Origin: Martinezella multihospitum
Lineage (GTDB): Bacteria > Pseudomonadota > Alphaproteobacteria > Rhizobiales > Rhizobiaceae
Direction of reading: 5' to 3'
Assembly (NCBI RefSeq): GCF_900094585.1
Contig: NZ_FMAG01000001.1
Span: 496,001-560,000, forward strand
Length of the DNA stretch: 64,000 bases
The notes under the pieces are model-generated. The model had not been told where the DNA came from, searched no databases, and saw nothing but the letters and a program-made list of their open reading frames with translations. Shown here one piece after another: positions 28,098-35,715 of this stretch (the stretch's first letter is position 1; every line of letters begins with the position of its first letter). A program made the translations under genes and the position numbers.

Positions 28098-28184
28098 GTC
28101 GTTCGCAGGGCTTATCGTCGCGAAGATGAGGTCAAGGCGCAGATCGTTTCGGAAAAGCTCGTGGGTCCGCGGCGATATCCATAA
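28098..28184 (+). pseudogene. Possible IS66-family OrfA fragment
   Basis: The frame reads RRAYRREDEVKAQIVSEKLV and then stops at 28182. The pattern R-R-x-x-x-E-V-K-A-x-I-V-x-E-x-L is that of the first helix of IS66 OrfA (TnpA) proteins. Only about 28 residues survive, with no start, helix-turn-helix completion or terminal repeats. It lies 66 nt left of the tRNA-Gly fragment, fitting an old insertion hotspot. The short length makes the assignment tentative. Confidence 0.35.
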
Positions 28185-28249
28185 CAGGGCAACTCGTCCT
28201 GGATCTCCTCAATGATTGCAACGAGTTCGAAGTCGCCGAGATTCAAAGC

Positions 28250-28296
28250 CCTTGCCAAGGTTGTGGTCGAGGGTTCGAATCCCTTCGCCAGCTCCA
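28250..28296 (+). other. 3' half of a tRNA-Gly(GCC) gene, probable attachment-site scar
   Basis: The segment has the anticodon loop TTGCCAA (28252-28258, anticodon GCC at 28254-28256) and the T-arm GAGGG-TTCGAAT-CCCTT (28269-28285). These are followed by an acceptor strand CGCCAGC, discriminator T and encoded CCA (28294-28296). A discriminator T and anticodon GCC are those of bacterial tRNA-Gly. Left of about 28250 nothing matches a D-arm or 5' acceptor strand, so the gene is only a half. Duplicated 3' halves running from anticodon loop to CCA are the usual product of tyrosine-integrase insertion into a tRNA gene. No integrase is visible in the window. Confidence 0.75.
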
Positions 28297-28409
28297 GTTT
28301 CTCAAGTAAATTTAACGTGTTATGTTCGTCGTCAGACGAATTCCCTTTGACGTTTTGTCGCGAGATACCACCGGCTACCAGTTATTAAGCGACGCGACTA
28401 CCCGCGCTC

Positions 28410-29021
28410 TCATCCTTGCGGTCGATAGATTAGCTTCAGAAAGCTTGAAAGTTGCTGCAAGCAATCGCGAAGTGGCTCGGGGTTCTGGCTGGCCTTTGCC
28501 ATCGTCATAGCCCCGGAATAGGTAGCAATCACAAGGCTTGCAAGATGATCTGGCTGAGCGTCGAGAATACCGATCCTCGCAAAATCGAGAGAGAACTTCC
28601 GAGCAATTGCCTGCCGCCATTCATCGAAAATCATCGCCATTTCCGATCTCAAATCATCGTCCTGCGCCGAAAGTTCCAGAACAAGATTGTTTAAGGGGCA
28701 ACCCGAAATTGTTGATCCCAGATCAGCGATTATGGCTCTAAAGGCGTCCTCTATCCCAACCAGTGTGTCGGGGGCTCCAACGACGGGGTTGATCCAGGTG
28801 ATTTCGATCGCAGCCCGCAGCGGACCGCGAATAACTGCAAGGCAAAGCTCCTTCTTGGTCTGAAAATGATGCGAGAAAGCGCCGCCGGTCACCCCGGCCA
28901 CGTGCTTGATATCAAGTGTCGTCGTTTCGCCATAGCCATTCCTGGAGAAGCACTCAAACGCCGTTTCGACGATCTTGCGGCGCGTCCCGACTGGGTCATT
29001 GATGCGGTGTGTGGCAGCCAA
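28410..29021 (-). CDS. TetR/AcrR-family transcriptional regulator
   Basis: 203 aa from a TTG start. The N-terminal helix-turn-helix is GTRRKIVETAFECFSRNGYGETTTLDIKHVAGVTGGAFSHHFQTKKEL, followed by the alpha-helical ligand domain. TTG at 29021 is chosen because GAGGA stands 7 nt upstream; the frame can be extended 18 codons to another TTG inside the operator. It faces the NIPSNAP gene across a 101-nt region with two operator palindromes. Confidence 0.85.
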   Translation of the reverse strand: MAATHRINDPVGTRRKIVETAFECFSRNGYGETTTLDIKHVAGVTGGAFSHHFQTKKELCLAVIRGPLRAAIEITWINPVVGAPDTLVGIEDAFRAIIADLGSTISGCPLNNLVLELSAQDDDLRSEMAMIFDEWRQAIARKFSLDFARIGILDAQPDHLASLVIATYSGAMTMAKASQNPEPLRDCLQQLSSFLKLIYRPQG

Positions 29022-29054
29022 AATATTTTCCTCGCTTTGTGTCCTTATAGTCGC

Positions 29055-29107
29055 TTGACAAAACAGGTCAATCAACCTGTTAATAAGAACAGGTCAGTTA
29101 AACTGTT
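29055..29107 (+). promoter_or_regulatory. Promoter with twin TetR-type operators
   Basis: Perfect palindrome AACAGGT-N6-ACCTGTT at 29062-29081, and a near-copy AACAGGT-N6-AACTGTT (one mismatch) at 29088-29107, 26 bp apart. A TTGACA -35 box at 29055-29060 precedes the first, with an AT-rich -10 region (TGTTAATAA, 29078-29086) inside the operator, so a bound repressor would block it. It lies between the divergent TetR and NIPSNAP genes. Confidence 0.8.
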
Positions 29108-29122
29108 TTGGAGATCGCAGTC

Positions 29123-29845
29123 ATGCCTCATTTTCTCTTCGAGCTACGCCGATATCGCCTTCGCCCCGGCGCCCGCGAAACATTGATCGACTTATTCGAA
29201 CGGGAATTCGTGGAAACCCAGGAAGTCCTAGGCATCGGGCTGGCGGGGCAATTCCGCGACGCAGATGATCCCGATGCCTTTGTTTGGCTTCGCTCATTTG
29301 CAAACATGGAGGCTCGCGCCGAGGCGCTTGCGGCATTCTACAATGGACCTGTGTGGAAAGAATATGGGGATGCAGCCAATGCAACGATGGTGAATTCCGA
29401 CAATGTTCTGCTTCTCAAGGCGATCGGCCCGAGCGCGTTTTCCTCAAATCCGAGACGGGAAGAGCTAGGTGACGAACGGCCATGCGAGGGAATCCTCGTA
29501 GCGACCACATGTTCGCTGGCCCCGAAGGGAGCCAACGCATTTGCCGCCTATTTCAATAGCGATGCGCGCCCACTTCTCGAAACGTTAGGAGCACGGATCG
29601 AAGCGACGTTCGTTACTGAAGAAAACGCCAACACTTTTCCTCGACTGCCTGTCCGGGAGGGCGAGCCGGTCTTTGTTTGGTTTGCAGGATTTACCAGCGA
29701 AGCGTCCTACCAATCGTTTCAAGTCCGACTTCGGCAGTCATCGCAGTGGACGAATGAGGTCTTCCCGCACCTTGACGGTTTGATGTGGCGTAAGGCGGAG
29801 ATCAGCCGTCTTTTTCCCACAGCGCGTTCTCTCTATCGGTGGTGA
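29123..29845 (+). CDS. NIPSNAP-family protein
   Basis: 240 aa. Two dimeric alpha/beta-barrel-like repeats: residues 1-100 (FELRRYRLRPGARETLIDLFEREF, later WLRSFANMEARAEALAAFYNGPVWKEYGDAANATM) and a second, more divergent half. These are the NIPSNAP hallmarks. GGAG lies 9 nt before the ATG. Biochemical roles of bacterial NIPSNAP proteins are poorly defined. Divergent pairing with a TetR repressor suggests induction by a small hydrophobic or aromatic compound. Confidence 0.85.
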   Translation: MPHFLFELRRYRLRPGARETLIDLFEREFVETQEVLGIGLAGQFRDADDPDAFVWLRSFANMEARAEALAAFYNGPVWKEYGDAANATMVNSDNVLLLKAIGPSAFSSNPRREELGDERPCEGILVATTCSLAPKGANAFAAYFNSDARPLLETLGARIEATFVTEENANTFPRLPVREGEPVFVWFAGFTSEASYQSFQVRLRQSSQWTNEVFPHLDGLMWRKAEISRLFPTARSLYRW

Positions 29846-30274
29846 TCATGAGACTTTATCCACTAGGTGTCGTTTGGGACGCCCTTCCTCCGAGTAGGTA
29901 GATGAGCCAGGCCCTTTTCGTGAATGCGCATGCACGTCAGCTGCATTCCGAGAGAAGAAAAACCCGTCATCTCATCAATCAGCATGCAACCTATAACTTT
30001 CTCGATTTGAAAAACCGGATTAGTATTGGTTCGCTTTGCGTGATCTGGCCGTCTGGTTGCGATAATCGGCGAGCCGCGTCGATTGCGAGAGGCGTGTTTC
30101 CAATGCAGGAACTGGCTTGCTTTAAATGATCGGCTGCGCGCGGATCGCAACCGCCGCGCTCGACGATAGAGATCTTTCCTACTGGCCTGATCCTGGTCGA
30201 AACTTGGTCCACAACGTGTCCTTAACAGACAAAAGATAGCGAAGGTAATCCCTGAGCATCGTGAGTAGCAGAAC
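29846..30274. other. Intergenic stretch without a recognised gene
   Basis: 429 nt between the NIPSNAP gene and the 3' end of the response-regulator gene. Open frames exist on the minus strand but have no plausible start, ribosome site or recognisable domain. No hairpin with T-tract is evident. Confidence 0.5.
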
Positions 30275-30649
30275 TCACAGGGAACGAACCACCTCGACAA
30301 GGTGCTTCATGTCCGTTGGCTTGCCGAGATTGAGAACCCCAGCCAAAACAGTATACCTTGCAAGTTCCGCCGGATCGCTTGCACTGGCGAGGATGAACGG
30401 TACGCCCCACGACTTCAAAAGCTGAGCGACAGGCGTAACTTTCTCGCTACCGAGTGTGACATCCAGGACAGCAGCATCCGGACGTTGCTTTCTTAGCAGA
30501 CCAAGGGCTTGGTTGACGGAGCTCGCCGGGCCTAAGACCTTGAATCCTGCCTTGGTCAACGCACTTTCCAGCTCTATTGCAATAAAGAACTCGTCCTCCA
30601 CGACAAGAACGATCTTGCCTACAACTTCGCCTTTTTCAGCTTTGGTCAT
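30275..30649 (-). CDS. Single-domain response regulator
   Basis: 124 aa receiver domain with no output domain. Acidic pocket E18-D19, phospho-acceptor D63 in DAAVLDV, switch Ser/Thr region ILASAS and the conserved Lys-Pro pair K110-P111 (LGKPT). Start overlaps the kinase stop by 4 nt (ATGA), so the two are co-translated. Probably the phospho-acceptor partner of the upstream HWE kinase; such stand-alone receivers often act in phosphorelays. Confidence 0.9.
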   Translation of the reverse strand: MTKAEKGEVVGKIVLVVEDEFFIAIELESALTKAGFKVLGPASSVNQALGLLRKQRPDAAVLDVTLGSEKVTPVAQLLKSWGVPFILASASDPAELARYTVLAGVLNLGKPTDMKHLVEVVRSL

Positions 30650-31632
30650 GAAGTTTCCCAGGGGAGCTTGATTATGGCAACCAAACCCTCTGGGGCGAAG
30701 TTAAGTTCCACAGCTCCGCCAAGATGTCGGCAGGTGCCTTCAATCAGCTCGGTGCCGTACCCACTTTGCTTTGGCAGCACGACTGGTGGGCCGCCCGTTT
30801 CGCACCATTGGCATACGAAGTGGGGTCGGCTCTCCGGTCCATCCTCCAGCCACCATTTGACATGCAATGCCCCCGTCGGGGCCGATAGCGCGCCGTATTT
30901 CAATGCATTGGTCGCCAGCTCGTGAAACATCATACTGATTGGTACGATCTTCGAACCCGGGACCGGGGTGGCGGCGCCCTCACAATGGAGACGGCCCCTT
31001 CCAGACTCGCCGACCGATCGCTGCAGCATAGTTTCAAAATCAGTCGTCTCATTGATGGCGGCAATCTCCTGGGCATGAAGAGTGACCTCGAGGCGATCCA
31101 GAAATCGGTTGCGGTAGTCGACGCCTGTCAGACCTTCCGCATTCATCCGCATCGCAAGAGACCGAACCACCGCGAAAAGATTCCGCATGCGGTGTCGCGT
31201 CTCCGAGATGATGAAATCCTTCTCGGCATCGTGGCGCTGCCTTTCCGTCACATCGTCGAAGAGGACAAGGATGTTGGTGCTATTGTCATCCGGATGAACC
31301 AGACGGCGTGCATCGACCAGGAAGGTGCGCTGGCCAATCGTCGGGAAATTATGCATCACTTCGAAACCGATCACGGCAGCCGCTTTTGGAATGACTGCGG
31401 CAATCAGCTGTCGAAGCTCGTGGATATCCCACTGACCATTGCCCAGGTCAAAAAAATTGTTGCCGAGAATATCCTCCCGCTCGACCTTGAACGTTTTCAG
31501 GAAAGCGTTGTTCACCGTGGAGACGCAAAGGCTCTGATCGAGGACAACGATCGGCTGCGTCATCGTATCGACCACACCTTGCGCCTGAACATGCCCGGTG
31601 CGTAACAAGCGGTATAGATCTTCGAGCATCAT
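30646..31632 (-). CDS. PAS-containing HWE-family sensor histidine kinase
   Basis: 328 aa, no membrane segment, so cytoplasmic. A PAS domain (about residues 15-125: TQPIVVLDQSLCVSTVNNAFLKTFKVEREDILGNNFFDL) is followed by the phospho-His box (ETRHRMRNLFAVVRSL). The N-box FHELATNALKYGAL and the W-x-E motif in CQWCETGG define the HWE group common in Rhizobiales. The ATG at 31632 has GGAGG 8 nt upstream. The PAS signal (redox, light or ligand) cannot be told. Confidence 0.9.
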   Translation of the reverse strand: MMLEDLYRLLRTGHVQAQGVVDTMTQPIVVLDQSLCVSTVNNAFLKTFKVEREDILGNNFFDLGNGQWDIHELRQLIAAVIPKAAAVIGFEVMHNFPTIGQRTFLVDARRLVHPDDNSTNILVLFDDVTERQRHDAEKDFIISETRHRMRNLFAVVRSLAMRMNAEGLTGVDYRNRFLDRLEVTLHAQEIAAINETTDFETMLQRSVGESGRGRLHCEGAATPVPGSKIVPISMMFHELATNALKYGALSAPTGALHVKWWLEDGPESRPHFVCQWCETGGPPVVLPKQSGYGTELIEGTCRHLGGAVELNFAPEGLVAIIKLPWETS

Positions 31633-31896
31633 TTCCGGTCCCTCCAATAGAACCCGCTACCAGCGGCATGCGTTTTCTACTAAAAGTAATAGGGAGCTGG
31701 GCGCTGGCAAGACAGGCAGTCACGGCAATATTATCAAGTGCTTGACCGCTTCCCAGCTCTTCGCCTTCCACAGCCATCATTATACTCTCATTTGATCGGA
31801 TTAGGGGCGATGGAGCAATCGCTCGCAAAATCGGTTCTGACCCAAATTTGCTCCAGACCGAATGAATGGAACGAGGTCCGGCCATAATTGAAATGT

Positions 31897-32080
31897 GCGA
31901 TCAAGCAACAGATCAAGCGTACGCTCAGCTACGTCGGCAGTCCCGCCATCCTCGTTGGTCATTCCTATGGTGGCGCGACCAATACGGCCGCCGGCGTGAC
32001 GCCCGCGTAGTTGGTCTTATCTATATCGCGGCCGCCACCCCTGATGCTGGTGAGACCATACAGGACCAACTCAAGCTCCC
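31897..32080 (+). pseudogene. Alpha/beta-hydrolase fragment, frameshifted
   Basis: One frame gives SPAILVGHSYGGATNTAAGV, containing the nucleophile elbow GHSYGG, and stops at 32008-32010. The next residues continue in another frame (VVGLIYIAAATPDAGETIQDQ), matching the strand and loop that normally follow in alpha/beta hydrolases of the AB_hydrolase_6 type. Start codon, N-terminal strands and C-terminal catalytic His are missing. A single-base slip near 32000 and truncation on both sides indicate a dead remnant. Confidence 0.7.
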
Positions 32081-32083
32081 GGC

Positions 32084-32392
32084 AAGCTGCCGATCGAGAC
32101 GATCAATTTGGTCGGCCCCGACACGCTGACAGGCCTGGACGTGGCCAAAATCTGGTCGGACCTGCTGGGCCGCCCGGTTATTTATGGAGGCGACGACCCC
32201 AGCGGGTTCGAGCAGAACATGGCGAGCTTCATGCCGAAGTGGACTACCTATGAGATGCGCCTGATGGCCGAGCGCTATGTCAGCGACGGCATGATCCCCG
32301 AGATCGGCGACGTCGAACGGCTGACCACGATCCTCGGACGTCCGCTGCACTCCTACCGCGACTTTGCGACCGCGATTGCAACCTCGGCCTGA
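32084..32392 (+). pseudogene. NmrA-family protein, C-terminal fragment
   Basis: The frame reads KLPIETINLVGPDTLTGLDVAKIW, then GRPVIYGGDDPSGFEQNMASFMPKW and GRPLHSYRDFATAIA. This is the C-terminal substrate domain of NmrA-like NAD(P)-binding proteins. The N-terminal Rossmann part (GxTGxxG) is absent; directly upstream lies the unrelated hydrolase fragment. An internal ATG or GTG could in theory start a short product, but the cofactor domain is gone. Confidence 0.7.
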
Positions 32393-32821
32393 GTTCCGAC
32401 AGTTGGAGGAAATCCGCAAGGCGTTCGGCGGGATTCGGGTCGCTCGTCCGCCGACGAACGAGGCGCTCGGCTTTAATGGGCTGTCCAGTCTAGTTCTCAT
32501 CCAGCGTTTAAAGGCGGACGCGCACCTAAATAAGGTGCGATTAATGCATTTCAACGCTGGCGGCAGTGCGGGCGATTATAGTGATTACTCCGCATGCTCC
32601 GCGTCGACTGATTGAACGGTTTGGCAAAACTCTTCAGGTCGGGGACGCGAAAAATACCATCCTCCCGAAGCCCGCCAGGTCAATGTCGATAGGCTCCAGT
32701 AGCATCCTGTTGAATGCGGCCGTCACTGGGGCCCATCCATAAAGCCAATAGGGTACAGAGCAAGCGCCCGCGTCTTCGCACGAACAACGTTCTTGGGTCC
32801 GGAACCCCGCGTCGGGGCTAT
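32393..32821. other. Intergenic stretch without a recognised gene
   Basis: 429 nt following the two gene fragments. A short plus-strand frame ending at 32615 has no ribosome site or known domain. It probably belongs to the same decayed zone. Confidence 0.45.
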
Positions 32822-33118
32822 TTATTCACAGCGCCTCATGGTTTTGGTGACCTGATCGCCGTTTTCATCTGTGCGGGTGACGCTCCTTGTCGTGCATCGG
32901 CCGCGATCACTGTAGCGATCGTAACGGTCACGATCGCGAACCGATCCGACCGCGATGCCACGAACGCTTAGCGCAACATACGGATGGTGATGGCGATGAT
33001 GACGATAGCCTTGATCGTAGGAAGGCCCGTCGACGATTACCTCCTCCGCTGCCGCAGCCACAGGCAAGGAAGCACCAATGGTGATGGCGGCCGCGCAGGC
33101 AATAATTATCTTTCGCAT
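32822..33118 (-). CDS. Small secreted basic protein
   Basis: 98 aa. Sec signal MRKIIIACAAAITIGASLPVAAAAE, then a His/Tyr/Arg-rich mature part (YRHHRHHHPY, RDRDRYDRYSDRGR) and a C-terminus RTDENGDQVTKTMRRCE with two cysteines, so a disulfide is possible. AAGGAGG lies 8 nt before the ATG. Similar short exported proteins of unknown function occur in rhizobia. Function is not known. Confidence 0.75.
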   Translation of the reverse strand: MRKIIIACAAAITIGASLPVAAAAEEVIVDGPSYDQGYRHHRHHHPYVALSVRGIAVGSVRDRDRYDRYSDRGRCTTRSVTRTDENGDQVTKTMRRCE

Positions 33119-33328
33119 TTGCGCATCCTCCTTAATATCCTCCATCATCAACTGCCAAAGTGGAATAATGTTCCAATCTGCTCGCGCGAGTGCCGAGCAC
33201 TGGGCAAAGGCTCATTCACATCCTGACTGGCGCTGCCGTCTTCTTGGACAAGCAATCAAGCTGTGATCGCCGCGCATTTAAACTGAGTTTTCGGACCATC
33301 CTGACCGAGACCGCTGAGCAGCGCCAAC

Positions 33329-34498
33329 CTATATGTTTTGGGCCACCTCAGTTCCGTCAGATGGAACGATTTGCGCGCGGGCCGTCGCTGCGATCGACTT
33401 TGCGATTTGCAATGCCTCGATCCCGATCTGGCGTAGCAGGCCTGTCGTGGCAGGATTGAAGCCGCAGAAGTACAGATTGTCCTTTCCCGGTTGAAGCTCA
33501 TTCCTGGCCGGCTTCCCGGCATCCGAAAATCGGTCCGCCAAATCCGGCAGAAATGTTTCGAGAGATGGCCTATAGCCGGTCGCCAGCACAATCGCATCGA
33601 ACCTCGCCGATCGATCATCGGCGAAGAGCACGCTCGCACCGTCCGACATTTCGATGCCCGGGAACACCTTGATCCGACCATCCCTGATTTTCGCGATGGT
33701 ACCAATATCGATCAAGGGAGTCCGGCCTTGCTCTATCATCGTGGTCAGAGGGCCTTTCTGGGAGCGCTTGAGACCAAGGTCCTCGATATCGCGGTAGCGC
33801 AAACGTAGAAAAGGCGCGTTAACTGCATCGACCATTCTGTGCGGAAAGCGTTGTTGAACGATCGCGATCGTCGCGCTTGTCACACCTAATATCTCCCTCG
33901 GAACGACATTGATCGGACCGCGGACCGACATGGCAACATCAAGACCCGCCTCGGCACATTCCAGCGCAATCTCTCCTGCCGAGTTTCCGAATCCCACGAC
34001 CAGGATCCGGTCTGCGCCGAGGGCAGAAGCATTCCGGTATTCGGAAGAGTGAATAATGTTTCCTGGAAAACTGTTCTGACCGGTCCAATGCGGTCTGACA
34101 GGAGCCCTCGAGAGACCGGTCGCGATCACGACAGTTTTCGCTTCGAACACATCGCCATCGGTGGTCTCGACAATCCAGTCAGTCTTTCTAGCCACGCGCG
34201 CGACGGTTTTGTCGATGAGAATTCGAAGGTCGTTTGCCCGCGCATAGTTTTCAAGATACTCGATAACCTGCAGTCGCGACGGATATTTTGGAAAACCGGC
34301 GGGCATCGGTCTTCCCGGAAGCCCTGAGTGATGTTTGTTAGTATGGAGATGAAGACGATCGTAGTGCCGTCGCCACGACGCGCCGGGCCTGTTCGTCGCT
34401 TCAAGGATAAGAGAACGGCAGCCTCTTGACCGGAGTGCCGCAGCGCATGCCAAACCCGCGGGGCCTGCACCGATTATGACTGTCTCCTCATCAGCCAT
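33329..34498 (-). CDS. Flavin-containing monooxygenase-like FAD/NAD(P) protein
   Basis: 389 aa. First Rossmann motif VIIGAGPAGLACAAALRSRG (FAD), FMO fingerprint FPGNIIHSSEY (FxGxxxHxxxY form) and second dinucleotide site LVVGFGNSAGE for NADPH. The segment GASWRRHYDRLHLHTNKHHSGLPG resembles the YUCCA/bacterial indole-pyruvate-monooxygenase-like branch. ATG at 34498 with GAGGA 7 nt upstream. Probably a single-component monooxygenase acting on nitrogen or sulfur compounds or a 2-oxo acid; the substrate is unknown. Confidence 0.85.
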   Translation of the reverse strand: MADEETVIIGAGPAGLACAAALRSRGCRSLILEATNRPGASWRRHYDRLHLHTNKHHSGLPGRPMPAGFPKYPSRLQVIEYLENYARANDLRILIDKTVARVARKTDWIVETTDGDVFEAKTVVIATGLSRAPVRPHWTGQNSFPGNIIHSSEYRNASALGADRILVVGFGNSAGEIALECAEAGLDVAMSVRGPINVVPREILGVTSATIAIVQQRFPHRMVDAVNAPFLRLRYRDIEDLGLKRSQKGPLTTMIEQGRTPLIDIGTIAKIRDGRIKVFPGIEMSDGASVLFADDRSARFDAIVLATGYRPSLETFLPDLADRFSDAGKPARNELQPGKDNLYFCGFNPATTGLLRQIGIEALQIAKSIAATARAQIVPSDGTEVAQNI

Positions 34499-34649
34499 GT
34501 GCAATTCCTCGAAGCTCCTGTCTTCAAGATCTCAAGCTACACTATCATGGGGTTCACAGCCTATACCGGCAAGCACGATGTCTGCGACGCCATTGGTGTT
34601 GCCGGGTTCAATGAAGAGCCATTGCGTGCCGCCTGAGCGCCGAAGTTTC

Positions 34650-35366
34650 CTACGCAGGGAAGCGCAGCAGATTGCCATTATAGCAGCGCTCAAGGAAATG
34701 ACGTGCGGTCTTGTGGGTAATGCCGTCGCCCGCCGCCTTATCAGTATTATCTTGATTGATCTTGGCCTTTTGTAAAATCTCTCGCATGGACGTCGCGACA
34801 GTGAGCACGGCGATCGCCGTTCGTTCATCGACGCGCTTCCAGCTGCGGTAGCAAAGTAGGCTTTGCTCTTGATAGATTCGAACCAATGCTACACCACCGA
34901 TGCCAGACGAGATATAGAATTGGAACGATTGGTCCAGCGCTAAGACGATTGGACCGAGCCTTGCAGGTTTGACTTCAAATTGCCACCGAAAAACGGGACC
35001 GTCGGCAGAACGCTTCAATCTCACGCTCAAAGCGATCGAAGGCGTCACAGATCCAAGGCCCGTAAGGCTCAAAGACGTCGTCATTGCGGCGCAGGCAATG
35101 CGATCCAAGCATCCTGAACAGCCACAAGCATTGCCTCCTATCGAAACTGAGCTTACGATCCCGTAACACTGCCAACCCGCTGGCTGTCCATCTATTAGAA
35201 GCTCGAAAACTAAAGCAATTGGCAGGTGTTGCAAAAATGACAGCCCCGCCTGCAGCATCTTTCTCAGTAGCGAAGAGTTATCCCCGTCAAGTGCGGATTT
35301 GCCAGCGACTTCGACTTCAGTCGCTCCGACCGCAGGCGGAAAACATACTGCTCGCAAGTCACGCAA
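34650..35366 (-). CDS. Doubtful hypothetical protein
   Basis: A 238-codon open frame with a TTG start, no ribosome site and an odd composition rich in Ser, Leu and Cys. No domain is recognised. A second minus-strand frame in the same place (34975-35175) reads as more protein-like (FRMLGSHCLRRNDDVFEPYG). It is therefore uncertain which frame, if either, was ever expressed. Possibly decayed DNA. Confidence 0.25.
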   Translation of the reverse strand: MRDLRAVCFPPAVGATEVEVAGKSALDGDNSSLLRKMLQAGLSFLQHLPIALVFELLIDGQPAGWQCYGIVSSVSIGGNACGCSGCLDRIACAAMTTSLSLTGLGSVTPSIALSVRLKRSADGPVFRWQFEVKPARLGPIVLALDQSFQFYISSGIGGVALVRIYQEQSLLCYRSWKRVDERTAIAVLTVATSMREILQKAKINQDNTDKAAGDGITHKTARHFLERCYNGNLLRFPA

Positions 35367-35715
35367 GTGAACAAGCCAGCCATCGTCATGAGTGAGCGTA
35401 GCATCATCAACTCCCTAGACCGGAAAACTGTTTCAATTTCGCACGCGGACGTGCCTGTAGCAATGCCATCGGCGACAGCGGATTAAATTACACAAATTGC
35501 GGAGAGGCCCGATTCTTCATGAATGCGTAGCGGTTTCCCCGCATTGGCTCTCCTTGACAGATGGGGATTCCCTCTCAGGCCATAATTGAGTATTAAAAAA
35601 TCAAAGTAATATTAGAACAATTTAAATTATGATTAACCTTGATTTAATGGGTACAATGTAAATTTCTATTAGATTTTAACTTGATATATTCCGAATTATC
35701 GTGAGGAGAAACGCG
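35367..35715. promoter_or_regulatory. AT-rich upstream region of the chemoreceptor gene
   Basis: About 350 nt without a gene. The last 130 nt are very AT-rich (runs such as TTAAATTATGATTAACC and ATTAGATTTTAACTTGATATATT), in contrast to the coding sequence on both sides. This should contain the promoter of the MCP gene; no single hexamer pair stands out. Confidence 0.5.

Noticed and set aside
32364..32615. 83-codon plus-strand open frame
   Set aside because: No ribosome site, no domain, and it starts inside the NmrA fragment in another frame.
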